Shown: one piece after another, positions 16,427 to 25,191 of the stretch
Layout: each line of letters opens with the position of its first letter
How positions within the stretch are numbered: position 1 is the first letter of the stretch
Assembly (NCBI RefSeq): GCF_000787835.1
Contig: NZ_BBPP01000004.1
Location: forward strand, 127,526-191,525
Length of the DNA stretch: 64,000 bases
Direction: 5' to 3'
Source of the DNA: Streptacidiphilus melanogenes
GTDB taxonomy: Bacteria > Actinomycetota > Actinomycetes > Streptomycetales > Streptomycetaceae
The notes under the pieces: generated by a model
Databases searched by the model: none
What the model saw: only the letters and a program-made list of their open reading frames with translations
What the model was told of the DNA's origin: nothing
Position numbers and translations under genes: made by a program

Positions 16427-17182
16427 GTGACGCGAAGGACGCTCCCTCTCTTGCAGATCTTGCAGACAGCGACCGAGACCTTATTCCACGTCAGGCCTTA
16501 TACGGCGCACTGCGCCCTGATCCAGGCCGAGGGCGACCACGCGGTGGTCGGGGTGTCGCCCGGAAACAGCTACTTCTCCCAGGCGCGCCTGCTGGACCTC
16601 GCCCGCTGGGGCCTCGCGAACTTCCGGCAGGTCGATCTCGTCTACACCGACCTGTTCGTCGCGGAGATGTACGAGGCACTGGGGTACGGTCCGGACGACG
16701 CCCGGCGCAAGGCCGTGAAGAACTTGCGCGGTGTGCGGGCCAAGGTGCGCGCCGCCGTCGAGGAGACCGACGACGGGCGGGGCCGGATCAGAGCCCACGC
16801 GATGTCGGACTTCCAGCACAACCGCGCCTACCGGCTTCTCCACGACGAGCTGCGGCAGCGGCTGGACACCGACGCCGAGTTCCGCGCGGTGATCGACGAG
16901 CTGGTCGGGGCCTACCTCGCCTCGAAGGTGCTGGCCGACGGGCGGGAGGCCACGGCCGAGCAGCGGGAGGTGTGCCTGCGCTACATCTGCGCGGAGGCGC
17001 CGCTGTTCCTGGACAGTCCGGCGATCCTCGACGTGCCGTCCTCGCTCAACTGCTACCACCAGCTGCTCCCGCTCGCGGAGCTGCTCTACTCGCGCGGGTC
17101 CGGCCTGCGCGCCTCACGCAACCAGGGCCACGCGATCGTGACGCCGGCCGCCGCCGAAGGGGGACACCAGAATGCCGCTTGA
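16427..17182 (+). CDS. tRNA-dependent cyclodipeptide synthase, Rv2275-like
   Basis: Uses two aminoacyl-tRNAs to make a cyclic dipeptide. The catalytic Ser lies in [10 protein letters not shown], with Asn of the NYH subclass, and MYEALGY and SSLNCYHQ supply the conserved Tyr/Glu and Tyr-His pairs. Long stretches ([28 protein letters not shown] and [18 protein letters not shown]) match my recollection of Mycobacterium tuberculosis Rv2275, the cyclo(Tyr-Tyr) synthase, nearly residue for residue. The start is uncertain: TTG 16352 overlaps a promoter-like box, GTG 16427 has no clear ribosome site, and TTG 16451 has GAAGGA 11 bases upstream. The 3' end overlaps the P450 gene by 11 bp. Confidence 0.92.
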   Translation: MTRRTLPLLQILQTATETLFHVRPYTAHCALIQAEGDHAVVGVSPGNSYFSQARLLDLARWGLANFRQVDLVYTDLFVAEMYEALGYGPDDARRKAVKNLRGVRAKVRAAVEETDDGRGRIRAHAMSDFQHNRAYRLLHDELRQRLDTDAEFRAVIDELVGAYLASKVLADGREATAEQREVCLRYICAEAPLFLDSPAILDVPSSLNCYHQLLPLAELLYSRGSGLRASRNQGHAIVTPAAAEGGHQNAA

Positions 17183-18401
17183 GACGATGCCGAGCGAGAC
17201 GACCGCGGTCGATCCGGGAGACCTGGGCGAGCTTCCTGGCTTCCCGTTCTCCTGGCGCGGCGACCGGCTCCCGGACGAGGTCGAGGAGCTGCGCGCGGAG
17301 CCCGTCAGGCGGGTGCGGACCATCGCGGGCGACCCGGCCTGGCTGGTGTCCTCGCACGCGCTGTGCAAGCAGGTGCTGGAGGACCGCCGGTTCAGCCTGA
17401 AGGACACCTCCGCTCCTGGCGTGCCGCGTCAGTACGCGCTGACGATCCCACCGGAGGTCGTCAACAACATGGGCAACATCACCGGCGCGGGGCTGCGCAA
17501 GGCGGTGCTGAAGGCGATCAACCCCAAGGCCCCGGGCCTGGAGGCGTGGATGCGCGAGCAGGCCGCCTCGCTCGTCGACGGCCTGGTCGCGAGCGGTGCG
17601 CCCGCCGACCTGCGGCAGGGCTTCGCCAACCCGTACTCGGAGGCCATGCACTGCCGCATTCTGGGCATCCCGCTCGCGGACGCGCCGCGGCTCGCGGCGA
17701 GCCTGGACATCGCGTTCATGAACTCCGCCTGCCCGATCGCCGGTGCCAAGCTCAACTGGGACCGGGACATCGCCTATATGACGGAGCGTCTGGACGACCC
17801 GGCCACCACCGGGTTGATGGCGGAGCTGGCCGCGCTGCGGCTGGACCGCGACTACGACCACCTGACGGACGAGATGCTGGCGACCGTCGGGGTCACCATG
17901 TTCGGCGCGGGCGTCGTCTCCACGGCCGGGTTCCTCACCATGGCGTTCGTGACGCTGCTTCAGCACCCGGAACTGTGCGTGCGGTTGCGGGCGGAGCCGG
18001 AGCTCGTGCCGGCGGCGGTGGAGGAACTGCTGCGGGTCAACCTCTCCATCGGCGACGGCCTGCCCCGACTCGCCCTGGAGGACGTCCGGTTGGGCGACGT
18101 GCTGGTGCGCGCGGGCGAGCTGGTGCTGGTCCTGGTCGAGGGCGCCAACCACGACCCGGAGGCCTTCCCCGACCCGCTCGCGATCGACCTCACCCGGACC
18201 AACAGCTCCGCCCATCTCTCCTTCGGCGGCGGCCAGCACTACTGCCCGGCCACGGCGCTCGGCCGCAGGCACGCGGAGATCGCCGTCACCACGGTCCTGG
18301 AGCGGATGCCGGACCTGGAGCTGGCCGTGCCGATCGAGCAACTGGTGTGGCGCACCGGCTACATGAAGCGCCTGCCGGAGCGGCTCCCGGTCATGTGGTA
18401 G
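17172..18401 (+). CDS. cytochrome P450, CYP121-like (mycocyclosin synthase type)
   Basis: A 409-residue P450 with heme-ligand Cys358 in [16 protein letters not shown]. The sequence follows my memory of M. tuberculosis CYP121 closely throughout ([45 protein letters not shown] and [19 protein letters not shown]). CYP121 joins the two tyrosines of cyclo(Tyr-Tyr) by a C-C bond to give mycocyclosin. CYP121 substrate-pocket residues Asn85, Phe168, Trp182 and Ser237 appear conserved. However, the equivalents of Gln385 and Arg386 are Met398 and Lys399 in [14 protein letters not shown], and Val78 is Ile. The gene overlaps the synthase by 11 bp and has its own AAGGGGG site. Confidence 0.92.
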   Translation: MPLETMPSETTAVDPGDLGELPGFPFSWRGDRLPDEVEELRAEPVRRVRTIAGDPAWLVSSHALCKQVLEDRRFSLKDTSAPGVPRQYALTIPPEVVNNMGNITGAGLRKAVLKAINPKAPGLEAWMREQAASLVDGLVASGAPADLRQGFANPYSEAMHCRILGIPLADAPRLAASLDIAFMNSACPIAGAKLNWDRDIAYMTERLDDPATTGLMAELAALRLDRDYDHLTDEMLATVGVTMFGAGVVSTAGFLTMAFVTLLQHPELCVRLRAEPELVPAAVEELLRVNLSIGDGLPRLALEDVRLGDVLVRAGELVLVLVEGANHDPEAFPDPLAIDLTRTNSSAHLSFGGGQHYCPATALGRRHAEIAVTTVLERMPDLELAVPIEQLVWRTGYMKRLPERLPVMW

Positions 18402-18412
18402 CTCGTCCGCTG

Positions 18413-18459
18413 CCGAGCGCCTGTTCCGGGCACCTGAGGGGCCCGGAACAGGCGCTCGG
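18413..18459. terminator. strong bidirectional hairpin terminator
   Basis: A perfect 19-bp stem (18413-18431 with 18441-18459) and a 9-base loop lie between the convergent P450 and Eis-like genes. This is the strongest terminator in the window. Confidence 0.8.
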
Positions 18460-18469
18460 AAATTCGAGG

Positions 18470-19726
18470 TCAGAACCAGTGCAGGCAGTGCGGGGCGCGC
18501 TCGGCGCGGAACAGCACGTCGGCGAGCAGGGCCGCCTCGGGGCGGTGGGCCCGGATGTGGCCCGCACGCACGAGCGTGCTGGGCGTGGTGCCGCCCAGGT
18601 AGATCGCGCCGAGGTCGCGCACGTCGAGGGACAGGTCCGGCTCCCGGTCGGTCGGGGCGCACTCGGCCTTGCCGTCCCGGACGGTCAACAGGTAGCGGCC
18701 GTGCTCGCCGAGGAACGGGTCGTCGATGTCGAGCACGAGCTCGCCGTCGCTGAACCAGCCGCGCGCCGTCAGCGCGCGCGGCACGTCCAGCAGCCGGACC
18801 CAGAGCCACTCGGAGTCGTTGCTCACCTTCGCGGCAGTGAAGTCCGCCAACTGCCAGCGCAGCGGGTGGCCCGGCGGGAAGTGCTTGAACGCGACCTCGG
18901 TGACGAGGTCGTGGCCGAGCAGGAACCCGACCAGGGCGGTGGTGACGGCGTCTTCGGCCGCGATGGTCTCGTCGACCGTCAACGTGCCGTCGCTGAGCGC
19001 GTAGCTGGCGTAGCCGTCCGGGACGCCGTCGGCGTCGCGGTGGACGGCGACGTAGCGCCGCGCCGGAGCGATCGGGGGCTGTCCCGCGCGCAGCGCCCAC
19101 CAGCGGTGCGGCCGGGACAGCGCCCCGGGCTGGGTGCGGCGGTACCGGTCGTAGACCGCTTCGAGGATCTCGCCGCACTCGGAACGCGGCATCACCTCGA
19201 CCGAGCCGCTGCCCGATCCGCCGTCAGCGCCGGTGCCCGAACCCGGCGCCGGGGCGTCCGCCCGTCCACGCGCCCGCGGTGCGGCGAGCGCGCCCTGGTG
19301 GCGCGGCACGGTGATCCGTCCCGTGTAGGTGGCCGGTCCGTAGCCGAACCTGCCGTAGATCGGGGCCTCGGAGGCCAGCAGCACGGAGAGGAACTCCCCG
19401 CGCGCCCGCAGGTCGGTCAGCTGGCGCCGCATCATCGAGGTGAGCACGCCGCGCCGTCGGTGCGTGGGCGCGACGCCGACGGCGGTCACCCCGGCGGCCG
19501 GTGCGAGCATCCCGCCGGGCAGGGTCAGCTCGAAGGTGTACGCCGCGGCGGTCCCGACCGGCCGCCCGTCGTCGGTGACGGCCAGCAGCGCGCGGTCGAT
19601 TTCGATCGCCGACCACCAGAGGCCGCCGCCGTCCTCGTTCGGGGTGTCCGGGTGGAGCCCGAACGGCACATGGAGGGTCTTGACGAAGACGTCGAGGTCC
19701 TCGTCGGTCGTGGCACGGATCTCCAT
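18470..19726 (-). CDS. Eis-family GNAT N-acetyltransferase
   Basis: A 418-residue enhanced-intracellular-survival type acetyltransferase with an N-terminal GNAT domain (TAVGVAPTHRRRGVLTSMMR is the CoA loop), a second GNAT-like domain and a C-terminal sterol-carrier-like fold. In Eis the terminal Phe carboxylate takes part in catalysis; this protein ends HCLHWF with a terminal Phe, and Tyr in IYGRFGYGP matches the conserved region. Such enzymes acetylate amines, including aminoglycosides, at several positions. A Ser/Gly/Ala-rich insertion lies around residues 160-175. AGGAGG lies 11 bases upstream of the ATG at 19726, and an upstream in-frame Met at 19795 is less likely. Confidence 0.85.
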   Translation of the reverse strand: MEIRATTDEDLDVFVKTLHVPFGLHPDTPNEDGGGLWWSAIEIDRALLAVTDDGRPVGTAAAYTFELTLPGGMLAPAAGVTAVGVAPTHRRRGVLTSMMRRQLTDLRARGEFLSVLLASEAPIYGRFGYGPATYTGRITVPRHQGALAAPRARGRADAPAPGSGTGADGGSGSGSVEVMPRSECGEILEAVYDRYRRTQPGALSRPHRWWALRAGQPPIAPARRYVAVHRDADGVPDGYASYALSDGTLTVDETIAAEDAVTTALVGFLLGHDLVTEVAFKHFPPGHPLRWQLADFTAAKVSNDSEWLWVRLLDVPRALTARGWFSDGELVLDIDDPFLGEHGRYLLTVRDGKAECAPTDREPDLSLDVRDLGAIYLGGTTPSTLVRAGHIRAHRPEAALLADVLFRAERAPHCLHWF

Positions 19727-19804
19727 CGCTGCGGCTGCCTCCTCGGAACGCGGCGCCACGGCCTGTGGTGCCGCGTCACAGTGCAGCGCCGACACCTCTC
19801 AGGG

Positions 19805-21376
19805 TCAATCGATTTTCGGCCGCTCGCGGCGCTCGGTCGCCGAGTCGGCCGCGACGCCGTCGAACAGGGAGCGGTCGATGGCCCGCTTGAGGATCTTGCC
19901 GGTCGCGCCCTTGGGGAGCGCGTCGACGAAGGCGACCAGGTGCGGCACCTTGTAGGCGGAGAGACGCTCCTTGGCCCAGGCCCGCAGGGCCGCGGCGTCG
20001 GCGACCGCGCCCGGGCGCAGCGCGATCGCCGCGGCGACCTCCTCGCCGTAGTGGTCGTGCGGGACACCGACGACGGCGGCCTCGACGACGTCGGGGTGCT
20101 CGTAGAGGACCTCCTCGACCTCGCGCGGATAGACGTTGTAGCCGCCGCGGATGACGAGGTCCTTCTTGCGGTCGACGATGTGGAGCTCTCCGGCGTCGTC
20201 GAGGACGCCGAGGTCGCCGGTGGCGAGCCAGCCGTCCCGCAGCACCTCGTCGGTGGCCTCGGGGCGGCCCCAGTAGCCCTTCATCACCACCGGCCCGCGC
20301 ACGTGGACCTCCCCGATCCCGCCCGCGGGCAGCTCGGTGCCGTCCAGCGCGCGGACGGCGATCTCGCACCCCGGCAGCGCGGCGCCGACCGAGCCGACCG
20401 TGGTCGCCCGGTCGGCCACCTGCACGGTGGCCGAGCCGGTGGTCTCGGTCAGCCCGTAGCCCTCCAGGATGGTGCAGCCGAAGCGCTGCTCGAAGGCCCG
20501 CTTGACCTCGCCGGGCAGCGACGCGCCGCCGGAGGAGGCGAGACGCAGGGAGGCGAAGTCGGCCGGGTCGGCGTCGGCCGCCGCGTGCAGCAGCGCGTTC
20601 CACATGGTCGGGACGCCGGCCGTGGTGCTGAGCCGGTGCTCGCGGATCAGCGCCAGCATCTCCCGCGGGTCGAAGCGGGGGAGCAGTGAGAGCGACGCGC
20701 CGACGCGCATCGTCGTGGCGAGGACGCACGCCTGGCCGTAGACGTGGAAGAGCGGCAGCGCCGTGCCCGCGCGGTCGTCGGGTCCGAGACGGTGGACGCC
20801 TTCGAAGATGGACGCGCAGGCGTGCAGGTTGCCGTGGGTGAGCATCGCGCCCTTGGGGCGGCCGGTGGTGCCGGAGGTGTAGAGGATCGCGGCGGTGTCC
20901 TCGGCGGCGACCGCGGCGGGGGCTTCCGGCTCCGACTGCGGCTGCGACTCCGTCCCCGACGTCGGCGCGGCCAGGTCGTCGAGCTCGGGGTGCAGCGGCC
21001 AGTGGGGGACGCCGGCCGCGGCCGCGGCGGCGGCCGGCGCGGGGGAGACCGCGTGCCAGCCGAGGACCAGGGAGACCCCGGCGTCGGCGGCGATGTACTC
21101 GAGCTCCGGCGCGGTCGCCATGGTGTTGGCGGTGACCGCGATCGCCCCCAGTGAGAGCACGCCGTAGTACGCGGCGACGAACTCCGGCACCGAGGGGGCG
21201 ATCAGCAGCACCCTCGCCCCGGGCCCGATCCCGGCGGCCCGCAGGCGGGAGGCGACGGCGCGGGCGCGGTCGCGCAGCGTGGCGTAGGACCAGGACTGAC
21301 CTCCGGTTCCGTAGAGGGCGGTGCGGTCGGGGGCGGAGGCGGCGTGGTCCCACACGGGCTGCGCGGCGTTCGTCAT
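19805..21376 (-). CDS. acyl-CoA synthetase (FadD-like AMP ligase)
   Basis: A 523-residue adenylate-forming enzyme that activates a carboxylic acid as its CoA thioester. The P-loop motif YTSGTTGRPKGAMLTHGN, the A5 motif GYGLTETTG, the A7/A8 region GWLATGDLG and DRKKDLVIRGGYNVYP, and the catalytic Lys in LPKGATGKILKR are all visible. The acid substrate is unknown, probably a medium- or long-chain or branched acid given the neighbours. AAGGAG precedes the ATG. It is divergent from the epoxide-hydrolase-like gene, and its promoter is covered by operator site A. Confidence 0.9.
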   Translation of the reverse strand: MTNAAQPVWDHAASAPDRTALYGTGGQSWSYATLRDRARAVASRLRAAGIGPGARVLLIAPSVPEFVAAYYGVLSLGAIAVTANTMATAPELEYIAADAGVSLVLGWHAVSPAPAAAAAAAGVPHWPLHPELDDLAAPTSGTESQPQSEPEAPAAVAAEDTAAILYTSGTTGRPKGAMLTHGNLHACASIFEGVHRLGPDDRAGTALPLFHVYGQACVLATTMRVGASLSLLPRFDPREMLALIREHRLSTTAGVPTMWNALLHAAADADPADFASLRLASSGGASLPGEVKRAFEQRFGCTILEGYGLTETTGSATVQVADRATTVGSVGAALPGCEIAVRALDGTELPAGGIGEVHVRGPVVMKGYWGRPEATDEVLRDGWLATGDLGVLDDAGELHIVDRKKDLVIRGGYNVYPREVEEVLYEHPDVVEAAVVGVPHDHYGEEVAAAIALRPGAVADAAALRAWAKERLSAYKVPHLVAFVDALPKGATGKILKRAIDRSLFDGVAADSATERRERPKID

Positions 21377-21422
21377 GGGTCTCCTTCCGGAGGGCGGTCC
21401 GGTGCGGCTGACCCCGGTATAG

Positions 21423-21444
21423 ATGAATCCAATGTCGAGTTCAA
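21423..21444 (-). promoter_or_regulatory. operator site A over the acyl-CoA synthetase promoter
   Basis: A 22-bp palindrome with half-sites TTGAACTCGAC and ATGAATCCAAT (as read from the two ends). On the minus strand, -35 TTGAAC and -10 TATACC are separated by exactly 17 bases and lie under the palindrome. The same site occurs at 21473-21494 and 23867-23888. Confidence 0.75.
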
Positions 21445-21472
21445 GACGTCGGACGGCCACCGCGGCAGGTTC

Positions 21473-21494
21473 TTGAATCCGACGTCAAGTTTGA
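21473..21494 (+). promoter_or_regulatory. operator site B over the epoxide-hydrolase-like gene promoter
   Basis: A 22-bp palindrome, TTGAATCCGAC followed by GTCAAGTTTGA. A -35 TTGAAT and a -10 TAGCCT (21496-21501) are 17 bases apart. The -10 ends 7 bases before the ATG at 21509, indicating a leaderless mRNA. Confidence 0.75.
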
Positions 21495-21508
21495 CTAGCC
21501 TCGGCGCC

Positions 21509-22462
21509 ATGGCCACCGACAGCAGCGCACTCGCCGCGTGGGAGAAGCTGGCCCCGCGCCAGGTCGCCACGAACGGCATCGAGCTCCACGTCTACGAGGC
21601 GTGGGGCGCCGAGACGGGGGAGGGATCGGCGGAGCGCCCGCCTGTCGTCCTCTGCCACGGCTTCCCCGAGCTGGCGTTCTCCTGGCGTCACCAGATCACC
21701 GCGCTGGCGGACGCCGGCCACCGCGTCATCGTTCCCGACATGCGCGGCTACGGCGGCAGCTCCCGCCCCGCCGACCCAGCCGCCTACGACATGGTCACCC
21801 TCTGCGCCGACCTGGCCGGGCTCCTCGACGCGCTGGGCCTCGCCGACGCCGTCTTCGTCGGCCACGACTGGGGCGCGGCCGTGGTCTGGCACATGGCGCT
21901 GCTCCACCCGGGCCGGGTCCGCGCCGTCGCCGGGCTCAGCGTCCCGCCCGCGCCCCGCGCACCCGTCCCACCTCTGTCGATCCTCCGCTCGCGCCTCGGT
22001 GACGACTTCTACATCTGCTGGTTCCAGACCGCCGAGCCCGAGACCGCGCTCCGCGCGGACCTGCGCCGCACCCTGCTCAGCCGCGAGGCCCCCACGGCCG
22101 CCTGGGCCGCACGCGACGAGCCCGCCGCGCCGCTGCCGCGCTGGCTGACGGAGGACGAACTCGCAGTCTACGTCGCGACCTTCGAGGAGACCGGCTTCAC
22201 CGGCGGCCTCAACTACTACCGCAACATCGACCGCACCTGGGAGCTGATGGAGCCGCTCGCCGGACGCACCGTCGACCAGCCCTCCTTCTTCGCGATCGGC
22301 TCCCGCGACCCGGTCGGCGCCTTCAGCGCCACCGACCGGCTGGACCGCGTCCTCACCGACCAGCGTGGGCAGCTCGTGCTCGACGGAGCCGGCCACTGGA
22401 TCCAGCAGGAGCGGCCCGACGAGGTCAACGCCGCCCTGCTGGGCTTCCTCGGCTCGATCTGA
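21509..22462 (+). CDS. epoxide-hydrolase-like alpha/beta hydrolase
   Basis: A 317-residue cytoplasmic alpha/beta hydrolase. The oxyanion motif HGFPELAFSWRHQ, the nucleophile Asp in GHDWGAAV (Asp instead of Ser, as in epoxide hydrolases and haloalkane dehalogenases) and the His in GAGHWIQQE are present. Epoxide hydrolase activity on an epoxy acid or ester is the most likely role, and dehalogenase activity is possible. It is the first gene of a rightward set leading to MaoC 30 bp later. The mRNA is probably leaderless. Confidence 0.85.
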   Translation: MATDSSALAAWEKLAPRQVATNGIELHVYEAWGAETGEGSAERPPVVLCHGFPELAFSWRHQITALADAGHRVIVPDMRGYGGSSRPADPAAYDMVTLCADLAGLLDALGLADAVFVGHDWGAAVVWHMALLHPGRVRAVAGLSVPPAPRAPVPPLSILRSRLGDDFYICWFQTAEPETALRADLRRTLLSREAPTAAWAARDEPAAPLPRWLTEDELAVYVATFEETGFTGGLNYYRNIDRTWELMEPLAGRTVDQPSFFAIGSRDPVGAFSATDRLDRVLTDQRGQLVLDGAGHWIQQERPDEVNAALLGFLGSI

Positions 22463-22492
22463 CCCTGCCGCAAGCGAAAGGAACCACCCCGC

Positions 22493-22975
22493 ATGATCGA
22501 CACGAGCGTCCTCCCGGTCCGCCCGACCAGCCTCGCCGAGCTGCAGCAGCTGATCGGCAAGGAGATCGGGCCGACCGAGTGGCACGACGTCACCCAGGAG
22601 CGGGTCGACGCCTTCGCCGAGGTCACCGGCGACCGGCAGTGGATCCACGTCGACCCGGAGCGCGCCGCGGCGAGCCCGCTCGGCGGGACGATCGCGCACG
22701 GCCTCTACAGCCTCGCCCTCGGCCCGGCCTTCTCCTACACGCTGCTCGCCCTGGACGGCTTCGCCCACGGGCTCAACTACGGCTACGACAAGGTGCGTTT
22801 CCCCGCGCCGCTGCCGGTCGGCTCGCGGATCAGGATGCGTCTGACGCTGCTCGCCGCCGACCCCGTCCCGGGCGGGATCCAGCTGCGCGCGCAGCACGTC
22901 GTGGAGCGCGAGGGCGGGGACAAGCCGATCGTGGTGGCGGAGTCGCTCGCCCGCGTCGTCGAGCGGGCCGACTGA
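22493..22975 (+). CDS. MaoC-like (R)-hydratase
   Basis: A 160-residue hot-dog-fold protein of the MaoC type, which hydrates or dehydrates acyl-CoA intermediates. The hydratase motif is intact: VTGDRQWIHVDPERA gives Asp and His of the catalytic dyad, followed by GTIAHGLYSLAL. GAAAGGA lies upstream of the ATG. It belongs with the preceding hydrolase gene (30 bp gap) and with the acyl-CoA metabolic set around it. Confidence 0.9.
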   Translation: MIDTSVLPVRPTSLAELQQLIGKEIGPTEWHDVTQERVDAFAEVTGDRQWIHVDPERAAASPLGGTIAHGLYSLALGPAFSYTLLALDGFAHGLNYGYDKVRFPAPLPVGSRIRMRLTLLAADPVPGGIQLRAQHVVEREGGDKPIVVAESLARVVERAD

Positions 22976-23089
22976 CCGGGCCGACTGCCGGGGTCCGGGG
23001 CGAGCCGATTGCTATCATCCCAGGCAGAGAGCCAGATCGGCGTCCGAGCAGGGCGCCCGAAGCATCCGATCGCCTCCGGAGGGACACGC

Positions 23090-23752
23090 GTGCCAGGTCA
23101 GGTCCCGACCGACGACGGCTCGAGCGCGAGGATCACCACGCCGCGCAGCGCACGCGGCGAACGCACCCGCGCCGCGCTGGTCGCGGGCGCCCGCGAGGTC
23201 TTCGAGCGCGACGGCTACCTGGACGCGCGGATCACCGACATCTCCAAGGCGGCCGGGGTCGCCTCCGGATCCTTCTACACGTACTTCAACAACAAGGAAG
23301 AGATCTTCGCCGCCGTCGTCGAGCAGGTGCAGGAGGAGATGCTCCATCCGCACCTGCGCGAGCGCACCGGCATCACCGACGCGCGCGAGCTGATCGACGC
23401 CTCGAACCGCGAGTACCTGCGCTCGTACAAGCAGAACGCCCGCCTGATGGCGCTCTTCGAGCAGGTGGCGCAGATCGACCCGACCTTCCGCGCGCTGCGG
23501 ATCCAGCGCGGCAACGCCTTCGCCCAGCGCAACGCCAAGCTGATCCGGCAGCTCCAGGAGCGCGGCGAGGCCGACCCCTCCCTCGACCCGCTGGTGACGG
23601 CGCACGCGCTGTCCCACATGGTCAGCCGCATGGCTTACATGGTCTACGTGCTGGAGCAGCGCATCGCCTTCGAGCGGCTGGTGTCCACGCTCAACCAGAT
23701 CTGGTGCAACGGCCTGCAGTTGCGCGAGCCCGGCGGGCACGCGCCGCAGTAG
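23090..23752 (+). CDS. TetR-family regulator of the acyl-CoA cluster
   Basis: A 220-residue TetR repressor. The N-terminal DNA-binding domain is at residues about 20-70 (ITDISKAAGVASGSFYTYFN is the helix-turn-helix), and the helical ligand domain follows. The GTG start at 23090 is supported by GGAGGGA just upstream. Its central place in the catabolic cluster, and the three copies of one palindrome over the cluster promoters, make it the obvious candidate regulator, probably released by an acyl-CoA ligand. No copy of the palindrome is seen directly before its own start. Confidence 0.88.
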   Translation: MPGQVPTDDGSSARITTPRSARGERTRAALVAGAREVFERDGYLDARITDISKAAGVASGSFYTYFNNKEEIFAAVVEQVQEEMLHPHLRERTGITDARELIDASNREYLRSYKQNARLMALFEQVAQIDPTFRALRIQRGNAFAQRNAKLIRQLQERGEADPSLDPLVTAHALSHMVSRMAYMVYVLEQRIAFERLVSTLNQIWCNGLQLREPGGHAPQ

Positions 23753-23866
23753 CCGCAGCCGAGGCGCATCCAGGGGGTCCGACGTGATGTCGGGCCCCTT
23801 TTCGCTGTCGACCTGCCCGCCGACCTGCGTGCCTTCCTGCGTTCCCGGCTGCCCGGCGGCTGATAC

Positions 23867-23888
23867 TTGAACTTGACGTTGGATTCAA
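23867..23888 (+). promoter_or_regulatory. operator site C over the acyl-CoA dehydrogenase promoter
   Basis: A 22-bp palindrome, TTGAACTTGAC followed by GTTGGATTCAA. The -35 TTGAAC (23867-23872) and -10 TATACA (23890-23895) are separated by 17 bases, the same layout as site A. Confidence 0.78.
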
Positions 23889-23932
23889 CTATACAGGGAG
23901 GCATCCCCCGAACCTCCCGGCAGGAGCCCCTC

Positions 23933-25162
23933 ATGTCCTTGTTCGAGCTGTCGGAGCGCGCCCAGAAGTACCAGGCCGAACTGCTGGACTTCATGGACAC
24001 GCACGTCTACCCCGCCGAGGCCGTCTACGAGGAGCAGATGCGCGCCGCGGGCGATCCGCACGCCCAGCCGCCCGTCGTCGAGGAGCTCAAGGCCGAGGCG
24101 CGGCGGCGCGGGCTGTGGAACCTCTTCCACCCGGACCCGAAATGGGGCGCGGGTCTGAGCAACCTCGAGTACGCGCCGCTCGCGGAGATCATGGGCCGCA
24201 GTGCCCACCTCGCGCCCGAGGCGACCAACTGCGCCGCGCCCGACACCGGAAACATGGAGGTGCTGACGCTGTTCGGCACCGAGGAGCACCAGGAGAAGTA
24301 CCTGAAGCCGCTCCTGGCCGGCACGATCCGCTCCGCCTTCGCCATGACCGAGCCGGCCGTCGCCAGCTCGGACGCGACCAACATCGAGCTGCGCATGGAG
24401 CGCGACGGCGACCACTACGTGCTCAACGGCCGCAAGTGGTTCGCCTCCAACGCGCTGCACGCCCACTGCACCGTCATGATCGTGATGGGGAAGACCGACC
24501 CCACCGCGGCGCGCCACCGCCAGCAGTCGATGATGGTGGTCCCGATCGACGCCCCCGGCGTCACCGTCCTGCGCGGCCTGCCCGTCTTCGGCTACCAGGA
24601 CCGCGAGGGTCACGCCGAGATCACCTTCGAGGACGTCCGCGTGCCGCTCACCGACGTGCTCAAGGGGGAGGGCGAGGGCTTCGCCATCAGCCAGGCCCGC
24701 CTCGGGCCGGGCCGGATCCACCACTGCATGCGCGCCATCGGCATGGCCGAGCGGGCGCTGGAGCTGATGTGCCGCCGCGCGCTGTCGCGCACCACCTTCG
24801 GGCAGCCGATCGCCGACCGCGGCAACATCCAGGACTGGATCGCCGAGGCCCGCATCGAAATCGAGCAGATCCGGCTGCTGACCCTCAAGGCCGCCTGGAT
24901 GATGGACACCGTCGGCAACAAGGCCGCCCGCACCGAGATCGCCGCGATCAAGGTCGCCGCGCCCAACGTGGCGCTGAAGATCGTCGACCGGGCCATCCAG
25001 GTCTTCGGCGCCGCCGGCGTCACCGACGACTTCCCGCTCGCCAGCGCCTACGCGCACCTGCGCACGCTGCGCATCGCCGACGGGCCCGACGAGGTCCACA
25101 AGGCGGCCATCGCCAAGCAGGAACTCGCCAAGTACCGGGACACCGCAGCCCGCCACGCCTGA
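23933..25162 (+). CDS. acyl-CoA dehydrogenase, ACAD10/11-like
   Basis: A 409-residue flavoprotein that introduces an alpha-beta double bond into an acyl-CoA. The FAD/substrate motif [17 protein letters not shown] and the C-terminal signature [16 protein letters not shown] are present. The segments [20 protein letters not shown] and [12 protein letters not shown] place it in the ACAD10/ACAD11 clade rather than with ordinary fatty acyl dehydrogenases. CAGGAG precedes the ATG. It leads a three-gene run with the crotonase (29 bp gap) and the HAD protein (16 bp gap). Confidence 0.92.
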   Translation: MSLFELSERAQKYQAELLDFMDTHVYPAEAVYEEQMRAAGDPHAQPPVVEELKAEARRRGLWNLFHPDPKWGAGLSNLEYAPLAEIMGRSAHLAPEATNCAAPDTGNMEVLTLFGTEEHQEKYLKPLLAGTIRSAFAMTEPAVASSDATNIELRMERDGDHYVLNGRKWFASNALHAHCTVMIVMGKTDPTAARHRQQSMMVVPIDAPGVTVLRGLPVFGYQDREGHAEITFEDVRVPLTDVLKGEGEGFAISQARLGPGRIHHCMRAIGMAERALELMCRRALSRTTFGQPIADRGNIQDWIAEARIEIEQIRLLTLKAAWMMDTVGNKAARTEIAAIKVAAPNVALKIVDRAIQVFGAAGVTDDFPLASAYAHLRTLRIADGPDEVHKAAIAKQELAKYRDTAARHA

Positions 25163-25191
25163 GCCGAACCCGCCGTCAGGAGAAGCAACAC

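Noticed and set aside
23009..23089. A TATCAT hexamer near 23011 as a TetR promoter.
   Set aside because: No -35 box at suitable distance and no palindrome; the evidence is too weak to list.
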